Of a DNA stretch of 64,000 nt, positions 16,725 to 27,804 are shown in pieces (within the stretch, counting starts at the first letter, position 1; each line of letters starts with the position of its first letter). A program made the translations under genes and the position numbers. The notes below the pieces were generated by a model. The model was given only the letters and a program-made list of their open reading frames with translations, had not been told where the DNA came from and did no database searches. This DNA comes from Afipia sp. OHSU_II-C1 (GTDB lineage: Bacteria > Pseudomonadota > Alphaproteobacteria > Rhizobiales > Xanthobacteraceae), in NCBI RefSeq assembly GCF_000497575.1, contig NZ_APJI01000010.1, positions 186,001 to 250,000 of the forward strand, written 5' to 3'.

Positions 16725-17390
16725 ATGCTCACAGTTCATCACCTGAATAACTCCCGCTCGCAGCGCGTGCTCTGGCTGCTGGAAGAACTCGAGGTGCCGT
16801 ATGAAATCGTGCGCTATCAGCGCCAGCCGTCGATGCTGGCGCCGAAGGAGCTGCGTGCGATCCATCCGCTGGGAAAGTCGCCGGTCATCACCGACAACGG
16901 CAACACCATCGCGGAGTCCGGCGCGATCGTCGAATACATCATCGATACCTATGGCAATGGCCGCCTGATCCCGCCGCCGAAAACGCCGGAGCGGCTGCGC
17001 TATACCTACTGGCTGCATTACGCCGAAGGCTCGGCAATGCCGTTGCTGTTGCAGAAGCTGCTGTTCACGCTGGCACCGAGGCGCGCGCCGGCATTGATGC
17101 GGCCGCTGCTGATGCCGGTGTTCGGCAAGATGCTCAACACGCTGGTCAACCCGCAGCTCAAGCAGCACATCGCGTTCTGGGAAGGCGAACTCGGCAAGAG
17201 CGAATGGTTCGCGGGCAATGATTTCACCGCCGCCGACATCCAGATGAGCTTTCCGCTGGAAGCCGCTTCCGCACGCGCGGGTCTTGATGAGAGTTCGCCG
17301 AAGGCATGGGCATGGCTGCAACGCATCCACGCGCGTCCGGCCTACAAGCGTGCTCTGGAAAAAGGCGGGCCGTATCAGATCGGGCGCTAG
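16725..17390 (+). CDS. glutathione S-transferase family protein
   Basis: Cytosolic GST of 221 residues. The N-terminal thioredoxin-like domain has MLTVHHLNNSRSQRVLWLLEELEVPYE and the glutathione-binding GKSPVITDNGNTIAESGAIVEYI; the C-terminal helical domain has the capping motif FTAADIQMSFPLE. The catalytic Ser/Tyr position near the N terminus is NNSRSQRV, suggesting a Ser or Asn type enzyme. It is divergent from the DUF2239 gene, so the palindromes at 16614-16652 may also affect it. Its stop overlaps that of the convergent amidohydrolase (shared CTAG). Confidence 0.92.
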   Translation: MLTVHHLNNSRSQRVLWLLEELEVPYEIVRYQRQPSMLAPKELRAIHPLGKSPVITDNGNTIAESGAIVEYIIDTYGNGRLIPPPKTPERLRYTYWLHYAEGSAMPLLLQKLLFTLAPRRAPALMRPLLMPVFGKMLNTLVNPQLKQHIAFWEGELGKSEWFAGNDFTAADIQMSFPLEAASARAGLDESSPKAWAWLQRIHARPAYKRALEKGGPYQIGR

Positions 17391-18283
17391 GTCGCCGCCG
17401 GAAATCCAAACAGCCGCTGCGGATTATCGACCAGAATGCGGTTGCGCAGATTGCTGTCCGGCACCCAATCCGCCAGGAGATCGAGCAGATCCGACACGCC
17501 CATCATCACACCCCAGTTGGCGACATGCGGCCAGTCCGATCCCCAGACACAGCGGTCGGGCGCGGCAGCCACAAGATTATGCGCGAACGGAGTCGTGTCG
17601 CGATAGGGCGGACCCTCGACGGTGTTGCGATAGGCGCCCGACAATCGCACCCATGCGCCGTCGCGCACCAGCGACACCAGCGTCCGGAATCCTTCGTCCT
17701 CGATCCCGCGGGTTGTCGGAAAGTGTCCCATGTGATCGATCAGGAATGGCACCGGCAATTTCGACAGGCGCGGCGCAAGCTCCGGCAACTGCCGTGCATC
17801 GACGAGGAATTGCAGGTGCCAGCCCATCTCGCGGCACAAGGATGCATAGCTCTCGACCTGTTCGAAGCCGATGCCGCCACCGTACAGCACATTGATGCGC
17901 AAGCCGACCACGCCGGCGTCCTTCAGTGCGGCACGGTCCTTCTCGGGACAGTCCAGCGGAATCACCGCGATGCCGCGCAGGCGCTGCCGGTGCGCGCGCA
18001 GCGTATCCACCATCAGGCGATTGTCGGTGCCGTGCACGCTGACCTGCGTGAGTACGCCGTAGGTCATGCCGGTGGCATCCAGCATCGCGATGTAATCGCG
18101 CGCGGTGGCTTCCGGCGGCGTGTAGCTGCGCGCTGCGACGAACGGATAGTCTGGCGGAAGACCGATGACGTGCGCGTGAGTATCGACAGCACCGCGGGGG
18201 ACTTGAAAACGAGAACTGGTGCGCTGCTCCGGCGGAGGGCCCGGACATGGCCGAGCTTCGGCATCACGGTCTTTCGCTTGCAT
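17387..18283 (-). CDS. amidohydrolase family protein (2-pyrone-4,6-dicarboxylate lactonase-like)
   Basis: Metal-dependent TIM-barrel hydrolase of 298 residues. The start at 18283 is supported by GGGGAGG five bases upstream. Metal-ligand motifs are AVDTHAHVIG near residue 33, LIDHMGH in the middle, and CVWGSDWPH near the C terminus. This pattern is shared by the PDC lactonase (LigI) and related decarboxylases of aromatic catabolism; the actual substrate is unknown. It is divergent from the nitroreductase gene and overlaps the GST gene by four bases at the 3' end. Confidence 0.87.
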   Translation of the reverse strand: MQAKDRDAEARPCPGPPPEQRTSSRFQVPRGAVDTHAHVIGLPPDYPFVAARSYTPPEATARDYIAMLDATGMTYGVLTQVSVHGTDNRLMVDTLRAHRQRLRGIAVIPLDCPEKDRAALKDAGVVGLRINVLYGGGIGFEQVESYASLCREMGWHLQFLVDARQLPELAPRLSKLPVPFLIDHMGHFPTTRGIEDEGFRTLVSLVRDGAWVRLSGAYRNTVEGPPYRDTTPFAHNLVAAAPDRCVWGSDWPHVANWGVMMGVSDLLDLLADWVPDSNLRNRILVDNPQRLFGFPAAT

Positions 18284-18440
18284 ATCGGCCTCCCCTCGGA
18301 GATCTCGGCATCGGCAGATCTGCCTTGCGCAAAAAAGCGAACATACGGCCTGCCTGTTGACGCCTCCCGTCTTGCACGAAGGCCGACGAACCGCAAATAT
18401 CCAGCCAACCTCAGGTATCATCCAAAGGAATTCCAGACCA

Positions 18441-19118
18441 ATGAAGTTTGATGACGTTATTCTCGGCCGCCGCAGCATCCGCGGGTACAAACCGGATCCC
18501 GTGCCAAAAGCGCTGATCGAGGAAATCATCGGTTTGGCGATGCGCGCCCCATCATCGATGAATACTCAGCCCTGGAATTTTTACGTCATCACCGGCGAAC
18601 CGCTGAATCGAATCCGTGCCGGAAATACGGAACGGATGGTGGCAGGCGTGCCGCAGTCGCGCGAGTTCCGCACGGGTCAGGCTTTTACCGGCCCACACCG
18701 CGACAGGCAGGTTGGCGTTGCCAAGCAACTGTTCTCCGCAATGGGGATCGCGCGCGATGACAAGGACATGCGCCAGGACTGGGTTCTGCGCGGCTTCCGT
18801 CAATTCGATGCGCCTGTGTGCATCATCGTGACGTATGACCGCATTCTGGACGGCAGCGACGATACGCCCTTCGATTGCGGCGCCGTGGCGACCGCTCTGG
18901 TCAATGCCGCCTGGTCTCGCGGACTTGGCGCGGTGATCAACAGTCAGGGCATCATGCAGTCGCCCGTTGTGCGTGAACATGCCGGCATAGCCGACGATCA
19001 GGTCATCATGAAAAGCATCGCACTGGGGTGGCCGGATGAAACTTTCCCGGCGAATGCGGTGGTGTCTGAGCGAAAGTCAGTGGAAGAAGCCACGGTGTTC
19101 GTGGGTTTCGACAACTAG
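18441..19118 (+). CDS. nitroreductase family protein
   Basis: FMN-dependent oxidoreductase of 225 residues. It begins MKFDDVILGRRSIRGYKPDPVP, with the phosphate-binding RRSIR of the family, then MRAPSSMNTQPWNFYVITG, and ends with the loop GLGAVINSQGIMQSP and LGWPDETFPAN. AAAGGAA lies ten bases before the ATG, which settles the start although the frame is open upstream. Members reduce nitro compounds, quinones or enones; the substrate is unknown. It is divergent from the amidohydrolase. Confidence 0.92.
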   Translation: MKFDDVILGRRSIRGYKPDPVPKALIEEIIGLAMRAPSSMNTQPWNFYVITGEPLNRIRAGNTERMVAGVPQSREFRTGQAFTGPHRDRQVGVAKQLFSAMGIARDDKDMRQDWVLRGFRQFDAPVCIIVTYDRILDGSDDTPFDCGAVATALVNAAWSRGLGAVINSQGIMQSPVVREHAGIADDQVIMKSIALGWPDETFPANAVVSERKSVEEATVFVGFDN

Positions 19119-19155
19119 TCTCCGATGAGTTGCACCTTGCCAGCCTCGGAGATTG

Positions 19156-20022
19156 TTAGCTGACGAAGATAACCCGGGCCTCCAGCGAGACGCGGCGATA
19201 GAGGTCCTCAACGTCATCGTTCACGAGCCGAATGCACCCGGACGAGACGAGATGTCCGATGGTTTTGGGCGAGTTCGTTCCGTGAATGAGAAGGCTCGGC
19301 CTGTCGGTGACAAGTGCGCGGGCGCCAAAGGGATTTCCGGGGCCGCCGGCCATCGGGCGGAGCGCCGCGACATCCTTTGCGACGCTGGCGCTTGAGGGTG
19401 TCCATTCGGGCCATTCGAGTTTGTTCGTGACGCGATAGAGTGTTCCCGATTTCAGGCACTCCTGTGCGATTCCGATGCCGTAGCGACGAGCCGAATTGTT
19501 TGAGTCGATGAGATAGAGGAAGCGGTTTTCCCGGTCGACAACGATGGATCCGGGAATGATGGTGGTCCGGTAAAACACGACCTGACGCTGAAATGCGAAA
19601 GGCAGGTCCACAGCCGAAGAGCCGCCATCGACGCCGGGGTTCAGATCCGCCATGACGGTATTCGTGCTGCCGTGTGCCGTCGCGGCGCGGGGCTTCTTGC
19701 TTGCCATGTAGTCGTAGGCGAAAACGGACAAGCCGATGACGGCAACGATTCCGCCCGCGATGAGAGCCATGCGGCCCCAGTTCACGCCCGGCGACAGCGT
19801 TCTGACTGCTGCCGAAGATTGCTCTTCACTGAATTCGTCAGCGATATCGCTTTCGATGCGCCGGACCGCATCCTCAAGCGCAGCGACGTGAGACGCCGCG
19901 GCTTGGGGTGCCAGGTTGGATCTCTCGATGAGGGCGCGTGCATCGTCGTAAATCCTGTCGCGCGCCGCTGCATTCTTCCCCGCGACGGCTTTTGACAACA
20001 ACGCGAAGTAATCCACGTTCAT
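19156..20022 (-). CDS. membrane-anchored L,D-transpeptidase (YkuD) with cytoplasmic N-terminal domain
   Basis: Protein of 288 residues. Residues 1-80 form a predicted cytoplasmic helical domain (FALLSKAVAGKNAAARDRIYDDA, then HVAALEDAVRRIESDIADEF). One membrane helix follows at about 89-107 (GGIVAVIGLSVFAYDY). The periplasmic YkuD domain has the catalytic HGTN and SSGCIRLVNDDVEDLY with the nucleophile Cys. It would cross-link peptidoglycan by 3-3 bonds or attach proteins. The cytoplasmic helical domain is unusual for this class, most members being simply secreted. A GGAGTGA site precedes the ATG. Confidence 0.9.
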   Translation of the reverse strand: MNVDYFALLSKAVAGKNAAARDRIYDDARALIERSNLAPQAAASHVAALEDAVRRIESDIADEFSEEQSSAAVRTLSPGVNWGRMALIAGGIVAVIGLSVFAYDYMASKKPRAATAHGSTNTVMADLNPGVDGGSSAVDLPFAFQRQVVFYRTTIIPGSIVVDRENRFLYLIDSNNSARRYGIGIAQECLKSGTLYRVTNKLEWPEWTPSSASVAKDVAALRPMAGGPGNPFGARALVTDRPSLLIHGTNSPKTIGHLVSSGCIRLVNDDVEDLYRRVSLEARVIFVS

Positions 20023-20049
20023 GATCTCACTCCATGAACTATCTGAGAA

Positions 20050-21084
20050 CTATCTGACCGGAGGCGCGTACTGGATTCCACCCTGCGTCCAAAGCGCGTT
20101 CAGACCGCGTGGAATGCTGAGTCTGGACTGCGTCCCCACGTTCCTTTCATAAATCTCGCCGTAGTTGCCGACAGCCCGGACAGCGCGAACGGTCCAGTCC
20201 TTGGTCAGTCCCAGCTGCTCGCCGAATTCGCCTTCGGTGCCGACCAGCCTGCGGATGTCGGGCTGCGGCGACTTCATCGCATCGTCAATCGACTTCGACT
20301 TAACACCGAGTTCCTCAGCGTTGATCAGGGAGTAAAGCGTCCACTTGATCAGATTGAACCACTGATCGTCGCCCTGGCGCACGGCCGGCCCAAGCGGCTC
20401 CTTCGAAATCACCTCGGGCAGGATGATGTGACTGTCAGGTGACGAGAGCTTGAGACGCTGGGCATAGAGCTGCGAGACATCGCTTGTCAGGACATCGCAC
20501 TTGCGGTCGTCATAGGCTTTCAAGGCCTCGTCGGAGGTCGGAAATGTCAGCGCCTTCAGGTCCATGGTGTTGGCCCGGAAGTAGTCTGCCAGATTCATCT
20601 CCGTCGTCGTGCCGCCCAGGGTGCAAACGGTTTTCCCGCCAAGCTCCAGTGCGGTATCGATCTTGGCGTCCCTGCGCAGGAGAAAGCCCTGACCGTCATA
20701 ATACGCGACGGCGGCAAACATCACGCCGAGCGAACCTTCCCGGGACAGCGTCCAGGTCGTGCCGCGCGACAGCACGTCGATTTCATTCTTCTGGAGGGCG
20801 GTAAAACGAGACGCCGTATCGAGGGGGACGAAGGTTACCTTCGCAGGATCATCGAAAATGGCGGCGGCCACGGCACGGCAAAAATCGACGTCAAAGCCGG
20901 ACCATGCATCCTTGTCATCCTTGCTTGAAAAGCCGAGCAGGCCTTGACTGACCCCGCAATTCAGCGTCCCCCGGTCCTTGACCGACTTCAATGTCTGAGC
21001 GTGAGCGCAATACACAGGCACCAAAGAACCGGCCAAAACAAGAAGGCTCAGAACTTTAGAGCGAATCTTGAAGCGAGAAAGCAT
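20050..21084 (-). CDS. amino-acid-type ABC substrate-binding protein (AapJ-like)
   Basis: Periplasmic solute-binding protein of 344 residues (family 3). It has a signal peptide (1-29, ending YCAHA) and the core TLNCGVSQGLLGFSSKDD, GFDVDFCRAVAAAIFDDPAKVTFVPLD, ending in LNALWTQGGIQYAPP, the pattern of the general amino-acid binding protein AapJ. No membrane or ATPase component is near, so it is an orphan subunit. AAGGA lies six bases before the ATG. It lies just upstream of the L,D-transpeptidase gene (27 bases) in the same direction, which may mean cotranscription. Confidence 0.92.
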   Translation of the reverse strand: MLSRFKIRSKVLSLLVLAGSLVPVYCAHAQTLKSVKDRGTLNCGVSQGLLGFSSKDDKDAWSGFDVDFCRAVAAAIFDDPAKVTFVPLDTASRFTALQKNEIDVLSRGTTWTLSREGSLGVMFAAVAYYDGQGFLLRRDAKIDTALELGGKTVCTLGGTTTEMNLADYFRANTMDLKALTFPTSDEALKAYDDRKCDVLTSDVSQLYAQRLKLSSPDSHIILPEVISKEPLGPAVRQGDDQWFNLIKWTLYSLINAEELGVKSKSIDDAMKSPQPDIRRLVGTEGEFGEQLGLTKDWTVRAVRAVGNYGEIYERNVGTQSRLSIPRGLNALWTQGGIQYAPPVR

Positions 21085-21277
21085 TTGGGTCCTTTTGATC
21101 AGTTGGGACGGTGTGCCGTTTCTTGGTCTGGACGCCTCAGCAGGGTAGCATCGCCGGAATACCGGTGACGTTGCCGGGGCATCCGTCGCTACTGTTCCGG
21201 AGAACCATTCTCACTGCAACCATTACAGTTTGAAGAAAACCGGCCGGATCGGGATGGTGCGGCCCTGACAACGCCTG

Positions 21278-21300
21278 AGGCCCCGGACATGCCGGGGCCT
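21278..21300 (-). terminator. hairpin after the MFS transporter gene
   Basis: AGGCCCCGG and CCGGGGCCT form a perfect nine-pair stem with loop ACATG. It lies 24 bases past the end of the minus-strand MFS gene and has no T tract on that strand, so it is a transcription-end hairpin of uncertain strength. Confidence 0.5.
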
Positions 21301-21323
21301 TCCTTGCTGTCGAGCCGGTCGGA

Positions 21324-22622
21324 TCAGGCGTCGGCGTGAAGAATTCTACCGCGGGTTTCCGGCAGGGCGAACGCGGCCAGAAAGAACAGCCCATAGGCTA
21401 GCACCGCGAAAATGCAGATCGCATTTCCGAGCGATGTCGATGTGGACAGCCAGCCGACAAGGAACGGAAACAGCGCGCCGATGCCTCGTCCGAAGTTGTA
21501 GCAGAAGCCTTGCCCCGAGCCGCGCAGCCGTGTCGGGAACAGCTCCGTCAGGAACGCGCCCATGCCGGAGAAGTATCCCGAAGCGAAGAAGCCGAGGGGG
21601 AAACCCAGCAGCCACAGCACCTCATTGGTCAGCGGCAATTGAGTATAGGCGAGAACGACGGCCATCGCGCCAAGCGAGAAGGTCAGAAACAGATTGCGCC
21701 GTCCGATGCGGTCGGCGAGCCAGGCGCCGACCAGATAGCCGACGAACGAGCCGATGATCAGCGCCGCGAGATACCCGGTGGAGCTGACAATCGAGAGCTT
21801 GCGTTCGGTGGTGAGAAAGCGCGGCACCCAGAAGGTGATGGCGTAGTAGCCGCCCTGACAGCCGGTCGCTGCCAGTGAGGCAAGGATCGTGGTCTTTGCG
21901 ATGGGGCCTGAGAAAATTTCCCAGAGTGCCGGGCGGTCGCCGGAAACCTTCTGTTTCGCCAGTGTTTCAGCGGCGACCTTGGGTTCTTCCACGTAGCGGC
22001 GCAGAAAGAACACCAGCAGCGCGGGCAAGGCGCCGATCGCGAACATCCAGCGCCATGCGACTTCCGCCGGCAGATAGGAGAACAGAACAGCCTGCGACAG
22101 CACGGCGAGACCCCAGCCGACGGCCCAGCCGGACTGTACCGAGCCCACGGCGCGGCCGCGATACTGCGGACGGATCGCTTCGCCCATCAGCACCGCGCCC
22201 GCGGCCCATTCGCCGCCGAAGCCGAGGCCGAGCAGGGCGCGCGCGACCAGAAGCTGGTCGAAGTTCTGCACGAACGCGCAAACCAGCGAGAAGAACGAAA
22301 ACCAGATGATGGTGATCTGCAGCGTCTTCACGCGGCCGATGCGGTCGCAGAGATATCCGGCGAGCCAGCCGCCGACGGCGGATGCCAGCAGCGTGACCGT
22401 CCCGGCCAGACCTGCTGTGCCCGGATCAACCTTCCACATCGTGATGATGGTGCCGATGACGAGCGGGTAGATCATGAAATCCATGCCGTCGAGTGCCCAG
22501 CCCGAGGCGCAGGCCCAGAATGTGCGCCGCTCCGGCGTGTTCATGTCGCGGTAGAAGGCAAGAAGGCTGGTGTCTTCGATGGGCGCGACTTCAATCGCGC
22601 CTGACGGCTGAACGTTCGTCAT
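21324..22622 (-). CDS. MFS transporter (aromatic acid / sugar acid:proton symporter type)
   Basis: Inner-membrane secondary transporter of 432 residues with twelve predicted helices. The loop 2-3 signature GWLAGYLCDRIGRVKTLQ and its repeat VGAWLADRIGRRNLFL are present, as is LGLGFGGEWAAGAVLMGE, typical of the AAHS and related metabolite:H+ symporters (aromatic acids, dicarboxylates, sialic acid). GGGGAG precedes the ATG. It is transcribed with the same polarity as ggt, 144 bases downstream of it. The substrate is not predictable from sequence. Confidence 0.9.
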   Translation of the reverse strand: MTNVQPSGAIEVAPIEDTSLLAFYRDMNTPERRTFWACASGWALDGMDFMIYPLVIGTIITMWKVDPGTAGLAGTVTLLASAVGGWLAGYLCDRIGRVKTLQITIIWFSFFSLVCAFVQNFDQLLVARALLGLGFGGEWAAGAVLMGEAIRPQYRGRAVGSVQSGWAVGWGLAVLSQAVLFSYLPAEVAWRWMFAIGALPALLVFFLRRYVEEPKVAAETLAKQKVSGDRPALWEIFSGPIAKTTILASLAATGCQGGYYAITFWVPRFLTTERKLSIVSSTGYLAALIIGSFVGYLVGAWLADRIGRRNLFLTFSLGAMAVVLAYTQLPLTNEVLWLLGFPLGFFASGYFSGMGAFLTELFPTRLRGSGQGFCYNFGRGIGALFPFLVGWLSTSTSLGNAICIFAVLAYGLFFLAAFALPETRGRILHADA

Positions 22623-22766
22623 GGATACTCCCCAGATCCGCGGCCGTGTTTAGTGCCCTGCGCTTGCCGCAACGCACGGGACTTCAAACTCTTTGTTGTG
22701 CGGCAAATTCTACGCGGATCATTTTACCTGTCATCAGGCAAATGAGGAAAAGCAGTCTGAATGTCT

Positions 22767-24512
22767 CTAATAGCCGGCAGCTTCTGCTCCGCGTGTGCGC
22801 GGATCGGGTGCGCCGAGCAGCCCATCGGGCGTGACGGCGATCGAGTTGGCCGAGGTCTGTCCGAGCGGTTCAATCACGCGATGCCCACGCTCACGCAACG
22901 CAGCAAGTGTCGCCTCGGGGAATCCGCGCTCGACGCGGACCTCGTCGGGCAGCCATTGATGATGCAGCCGTGGGGCCGATACGGCCGAGGCGACGTTCAT
23001 CTCGAAGTCGATGGAATTGAGGATCACCTGAAGCACCGCCGAGATGATCCGGCTGCCGCCGGGCGAGCCCGTCACCAGCACCGGCTTGCTGTCCTTGAGA
23101 ACGATGGTCGGTGACATCGAGGACAAAGGCCGCTTGCCCGGGCCGGGCAGGTTGGCCTCGAAACCGACGAGGCCGTACGCATTCGATGCGCCGGGAGCTG
23201 CGGTGAAATCGTCCAGCTCGTTGTTGAGCAGGACGCCGGTGCCGTCTGCAACGAGACCGACGCCGTAGCTGAAATTCAGCGTGTAGGTGTTGCTGACGGC
23301 GTTGCCGTCCTTGTCGACCACGGAATAGTGTGTGGTGTTGCTGCCTTCGCGAGGTGCCGCCGCCGTCGCTTCGCTCCAGGGCGTTGCCTTCGCAAGATCG
23401 ATGGTGGCGCGCTGCTTGGCGGCGTAGTCCTTTCCGATCAACTGGAACGTCGGCGCATTGACGAAAGCCGGATCGCCGAGATAGCGCGCGCGATCGGCAT
23501 AGGCGCGCTTCATGGCTTCAATGGAGACGTGCAGCGCATCGATCGAACCCGCACCCATCTCGCGCAGCCTGTAACCCTCGAGGATGTTCAGCGTTTCGAT
23601 CAGCACCGTGCCGCCGGACGACGGCAGCGGCATGGATACAACGTCGAAGCCGCGATAGGTGCCGCGCACCGGCGCGCGGACGATCGGTTGATAGGTTTTC
23701 AGGTCGTCGCGCGTGATGATGCCGCCTGCGGCCTGAATGCCTGCGGCCAGCTTTTCGGCAACCGGTCCGTCGTAGAAGCCGCTCGTGCCTTGAGCGGCAA
23801 TCGCTTCCAGCGTGGTCGCAAGATCCCTTTGCACCAAACGATCGCCCGGTTGGAGCGACGTGCCATCGGCGCGAGAAAAGATTTTTGTGCTCGACGGCCA
23901 TTTCGCGAGCCGCCGATGCCAGTCTGGCAGCGTGTCGGCGGTGTCGTCGGCGATCACGAACCCGTCGCGCGCCAGTGGGATGGCCGGTGCGATCAGATCC
24001 GCGAGCCTGAATTTTCCGGAGCCATATTTTTCCAGCGCCAGCGCAAGTCCCGCGACGGTGCCAGGCACCCCAATGCCGAGCGCCTGATCGCGCGACTTCT
24101 TGGTGTCGGGCTTGCCGTCGTCTCCCAGAAACATGTCGCGCGTGGCTGCGGCCGGCGCGCTCTCACGATAGTCGATGGCGATATCTTCGTTGCCGTTTGC
24201 CAAGTGAATCATCATGAAGCCGCCGCCGCCAATATTTCCCGCGCGCGGGTAAGTGACGGCCATGGCGAATCCGGTGGCGACAGCGGCATCGACCGCGTTG
24301 CCGCCGCGCGCCAGAACGTCACGGCCGATTCCCGCCGCGATGCGCTCCTGCGCAACCACCATGCCGTTTTTTGCGGTAACCGGGCGAACGGCTTCGATCG
24401 CAGGCGGTGTGTAATATCCGTGTCTGGAATCCTGTGCGACGGTGGGTGCAATCAGCAGGCAGGCTGCGCCCATTGAGAAGACGAGCGCGCGGCACATGGT
24501 AAACAGGCTCAT
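22767..24512 (-). CDS. ggt: gamma-glutamyltransferase
   Basis: Periplasmic Ntn-hydrolase of 581 residues that cleaves glutathione and other gamma-glutamyl compounds. The ATG at 24512 has GGAGA six bases upstream; a TTG at 24527 is less likely. It has a signal peptide (about 1-27, ending IAPTVAQ). Self-processing and catalysis need the Thr of TTHYSVVDKDGNAVS (first Thr, about residue 393), which is intact. RESAPAAATRDMF carries the gamma-glutamyl-binding Arg, and TGSPGGSRI the oxyanion region. It is divergent from the UMF1-type MFS gene. Confidence 0.95.
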   Translation of the reverse strand: MSLFTMCRALVFSMGAACLLIAPTVAQDSRHGYYTPPAIEAVRPVTAKNGMVVAQERIAAGIGRDVLARGGNAVDAAVATGFAMAVTYPRAGNIGGGGFMMIHLANGNEDIAIDYRESAPAAATRDMFLGDDGKPDTKKSRDQALGIGVPGTVAGLALALEKYGSGKFRLADLIAPAIPLARDGFVIADDTADTLPDWHRRLAKWPSSTKIFSRADGTSLQPGDRLVQRDLATTLEAIAAQGTSGFYDGPVAEKLAAGIQAAGGIITRDDLKTYQPIVRAPVRGTYRGFDVVSMPLPSSGGTVLIETLNILEGYRLREMGAGSIDALHVSIEAMKRAYADRARYLGDPAFVNAPTFQLIGKDYAAKQRATIDLAKATPWSEATAAAPREGSNTTHYSVVDKDGNAVSNTYTLNFSYGVGLVADGTGVLLNNELDDFTAAPGASNAYGLVGFEANLPGPGKRPLSSMSPTIVLKDSKPVLVTGSPGGSRIISAVLQVILNSIDFEMNVASAVSAPRLHHQWLPDEVRVERGFPEATLAALRERGHRVIEPLGQTSANSIAVTPDGLLGAPDPRTRGAEAAGY

Positions 24513-24659
24513 GGGCTTCTCCGGCAAACCGCGTCTCGACGAAGCGAACTTCGAATTCAGGACACTGGGTAAAAACGCGATGGCAATTGAACCGCTGCAC
24601 TATATGGTTTTGCGGCGACGACGGACAATGTCCGCGTTGATTCGGCAGGAAATTCGATA

Positions 24660-26071
24660 ATGGCTCAAGCTCTTCCGGCGCATAACAGTCACGCAAACGT
24701 GTCGCCGCAGACTTATCCGCCGCGTTCGGCGGTTTTCGGCTGGATTTTGTTCGACTGGGCCGCGCAGCCTTATTTCACCCTGATCACCACGTTCGTATTC
24801 GCGCCGTACTTTGCCTCGCGTGTCGCATCCGATCCGGTCACGGGACAGGCGAGTTGGGGATATGCGACCGCCGCTGCGGGCCTCGTCATCGCGATGCTGT
24901 CGCCGGTGCTTGGCGCAATCGCCGATGCCGGCGGTCGCCGCAAGCCCTGGATCGCGGCATTCGGTACGCTTCTCGTGATCGGTTCGTCGCTGATGTGGAT
25001 CGGCAAACCCGGCGATCCGGCGATCATCGTGCCGTTGCTGATCGCTTACGGGATCGCGACCGTCGGCGTCGAATTCGCAACGGTGTTCAACAACGCGATG
25101 ATGCCGACACTGGTCCCGCCGGAGCGCATCGGGCGATTGTCAGGCACCGGATGGGCCACCGGCTATATTGGCGGAATTCTCAGTTTGATCCTCGTGCTCG
25201 GCTTCATGGCTGCAAATCCGGTCACCGGCAAAACGCTGTTCGGTCTCACGCCGATCTTCGGTCTCGATCCCGCAACGTTTCAGGGCGACCGGCTCACCGG
25301 GCCGCTGACCGCGGTCTGGTTCATGATCTTCGTACTGCCGATGTTTCTGTTCACGCCTGACCACGCGGCGAAAGCGCCTGCGCGCGGTGCTGTGCGCGAA
25401 GGCCTGCGTGAACTGCGCGAGACGCTGGCGCGATTACCGAAAACACCATCCATGCTCGCGTTTCTGATCGCGAACATGATCTACATGGACGGCCTCGTGT
25501 CGCTGTTCGCGTTCGGCGGCATCTATGCCGCAGGGACCTTCGGCTGGAACACGATCCAGATCGGCACCTTCGGCATTCTGCTGGCGATCTCCGGCACCAT
25601 CGGTGCGTGGCTCGGCGGCCGGCTTGATGACAAATTAGGGCCGAAAACAGTTGTCGCGGGCAGCCTGCTGATTCTTCTCGGCGCGATTGTCGGAATACTG
25701 CTGATCGATCGCGATGCGATCTTCTTCATTCCGGTGACGCCGCCGGTGCCGAACGGGCCGTTGTTCGCAGCACCCGCTGAAAAAGCCTATCTCGCGCTCG
25801 GATTCCTGATCGGCCTTGCGGCAGGCCCGATGCAGGCGGCGTCGCGCACCATGCTGATCAGGCTCGCACCGAAAGATCGCATCACGCAATGCTTCGGACT
25901 GTTTGCCCTGACAGGGAAAGTCACGTCGTTCTTCGGACCGCTGCTGATCGGTATCGTGACGGACGTGGCCGACAGCCAGAAGGCCGGAATGGCCGTTCTG
26001 GTGCTGTTTTTCGCCGGCGGCCTCGCCCTTCTGATGCGGGTGAAGGCCCAGTCGGTTCGCGCGCTTCCGGC

Positions 26072-26075
<4 letters not shown>
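24660..26075 (+). CDS. MFS transporter of the UMF1 / Atg22-like group
   Basis: Membrane protein of 471 residues with about twelve helices. The N terminus [20 protein letters not shown] is diagnostic of the UMF1 (Atg22-like) MFS group, whose yeast member exports amino acids from the vacuole; bacterial substrates are unknown. A central insertion between helices 6 and 7 ([17 protein letters not shown]) is the cytoplasmic loop. AGGAAA precedes the ATG. Its stop TAG overlaps the purH stop on the other strand by three bases, a tight convergent junction. Confidence 0.88.
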
Positions 26076-27664
<1,589 letters not shown>

Positions 27665-27804
27665 AAGGTGCATCCTGGTTCGGATAGGTGTTGCTCGCCG
27701 GGTAGCATGGTTTTTCGCCCGGCAAAACCACCAATCCACGCACTTTTCGCAACGATTTTTGCCGCTTTTTCGATCCGTTCCGGGCTCGCGGCGGGGACGT
27801 GCGC

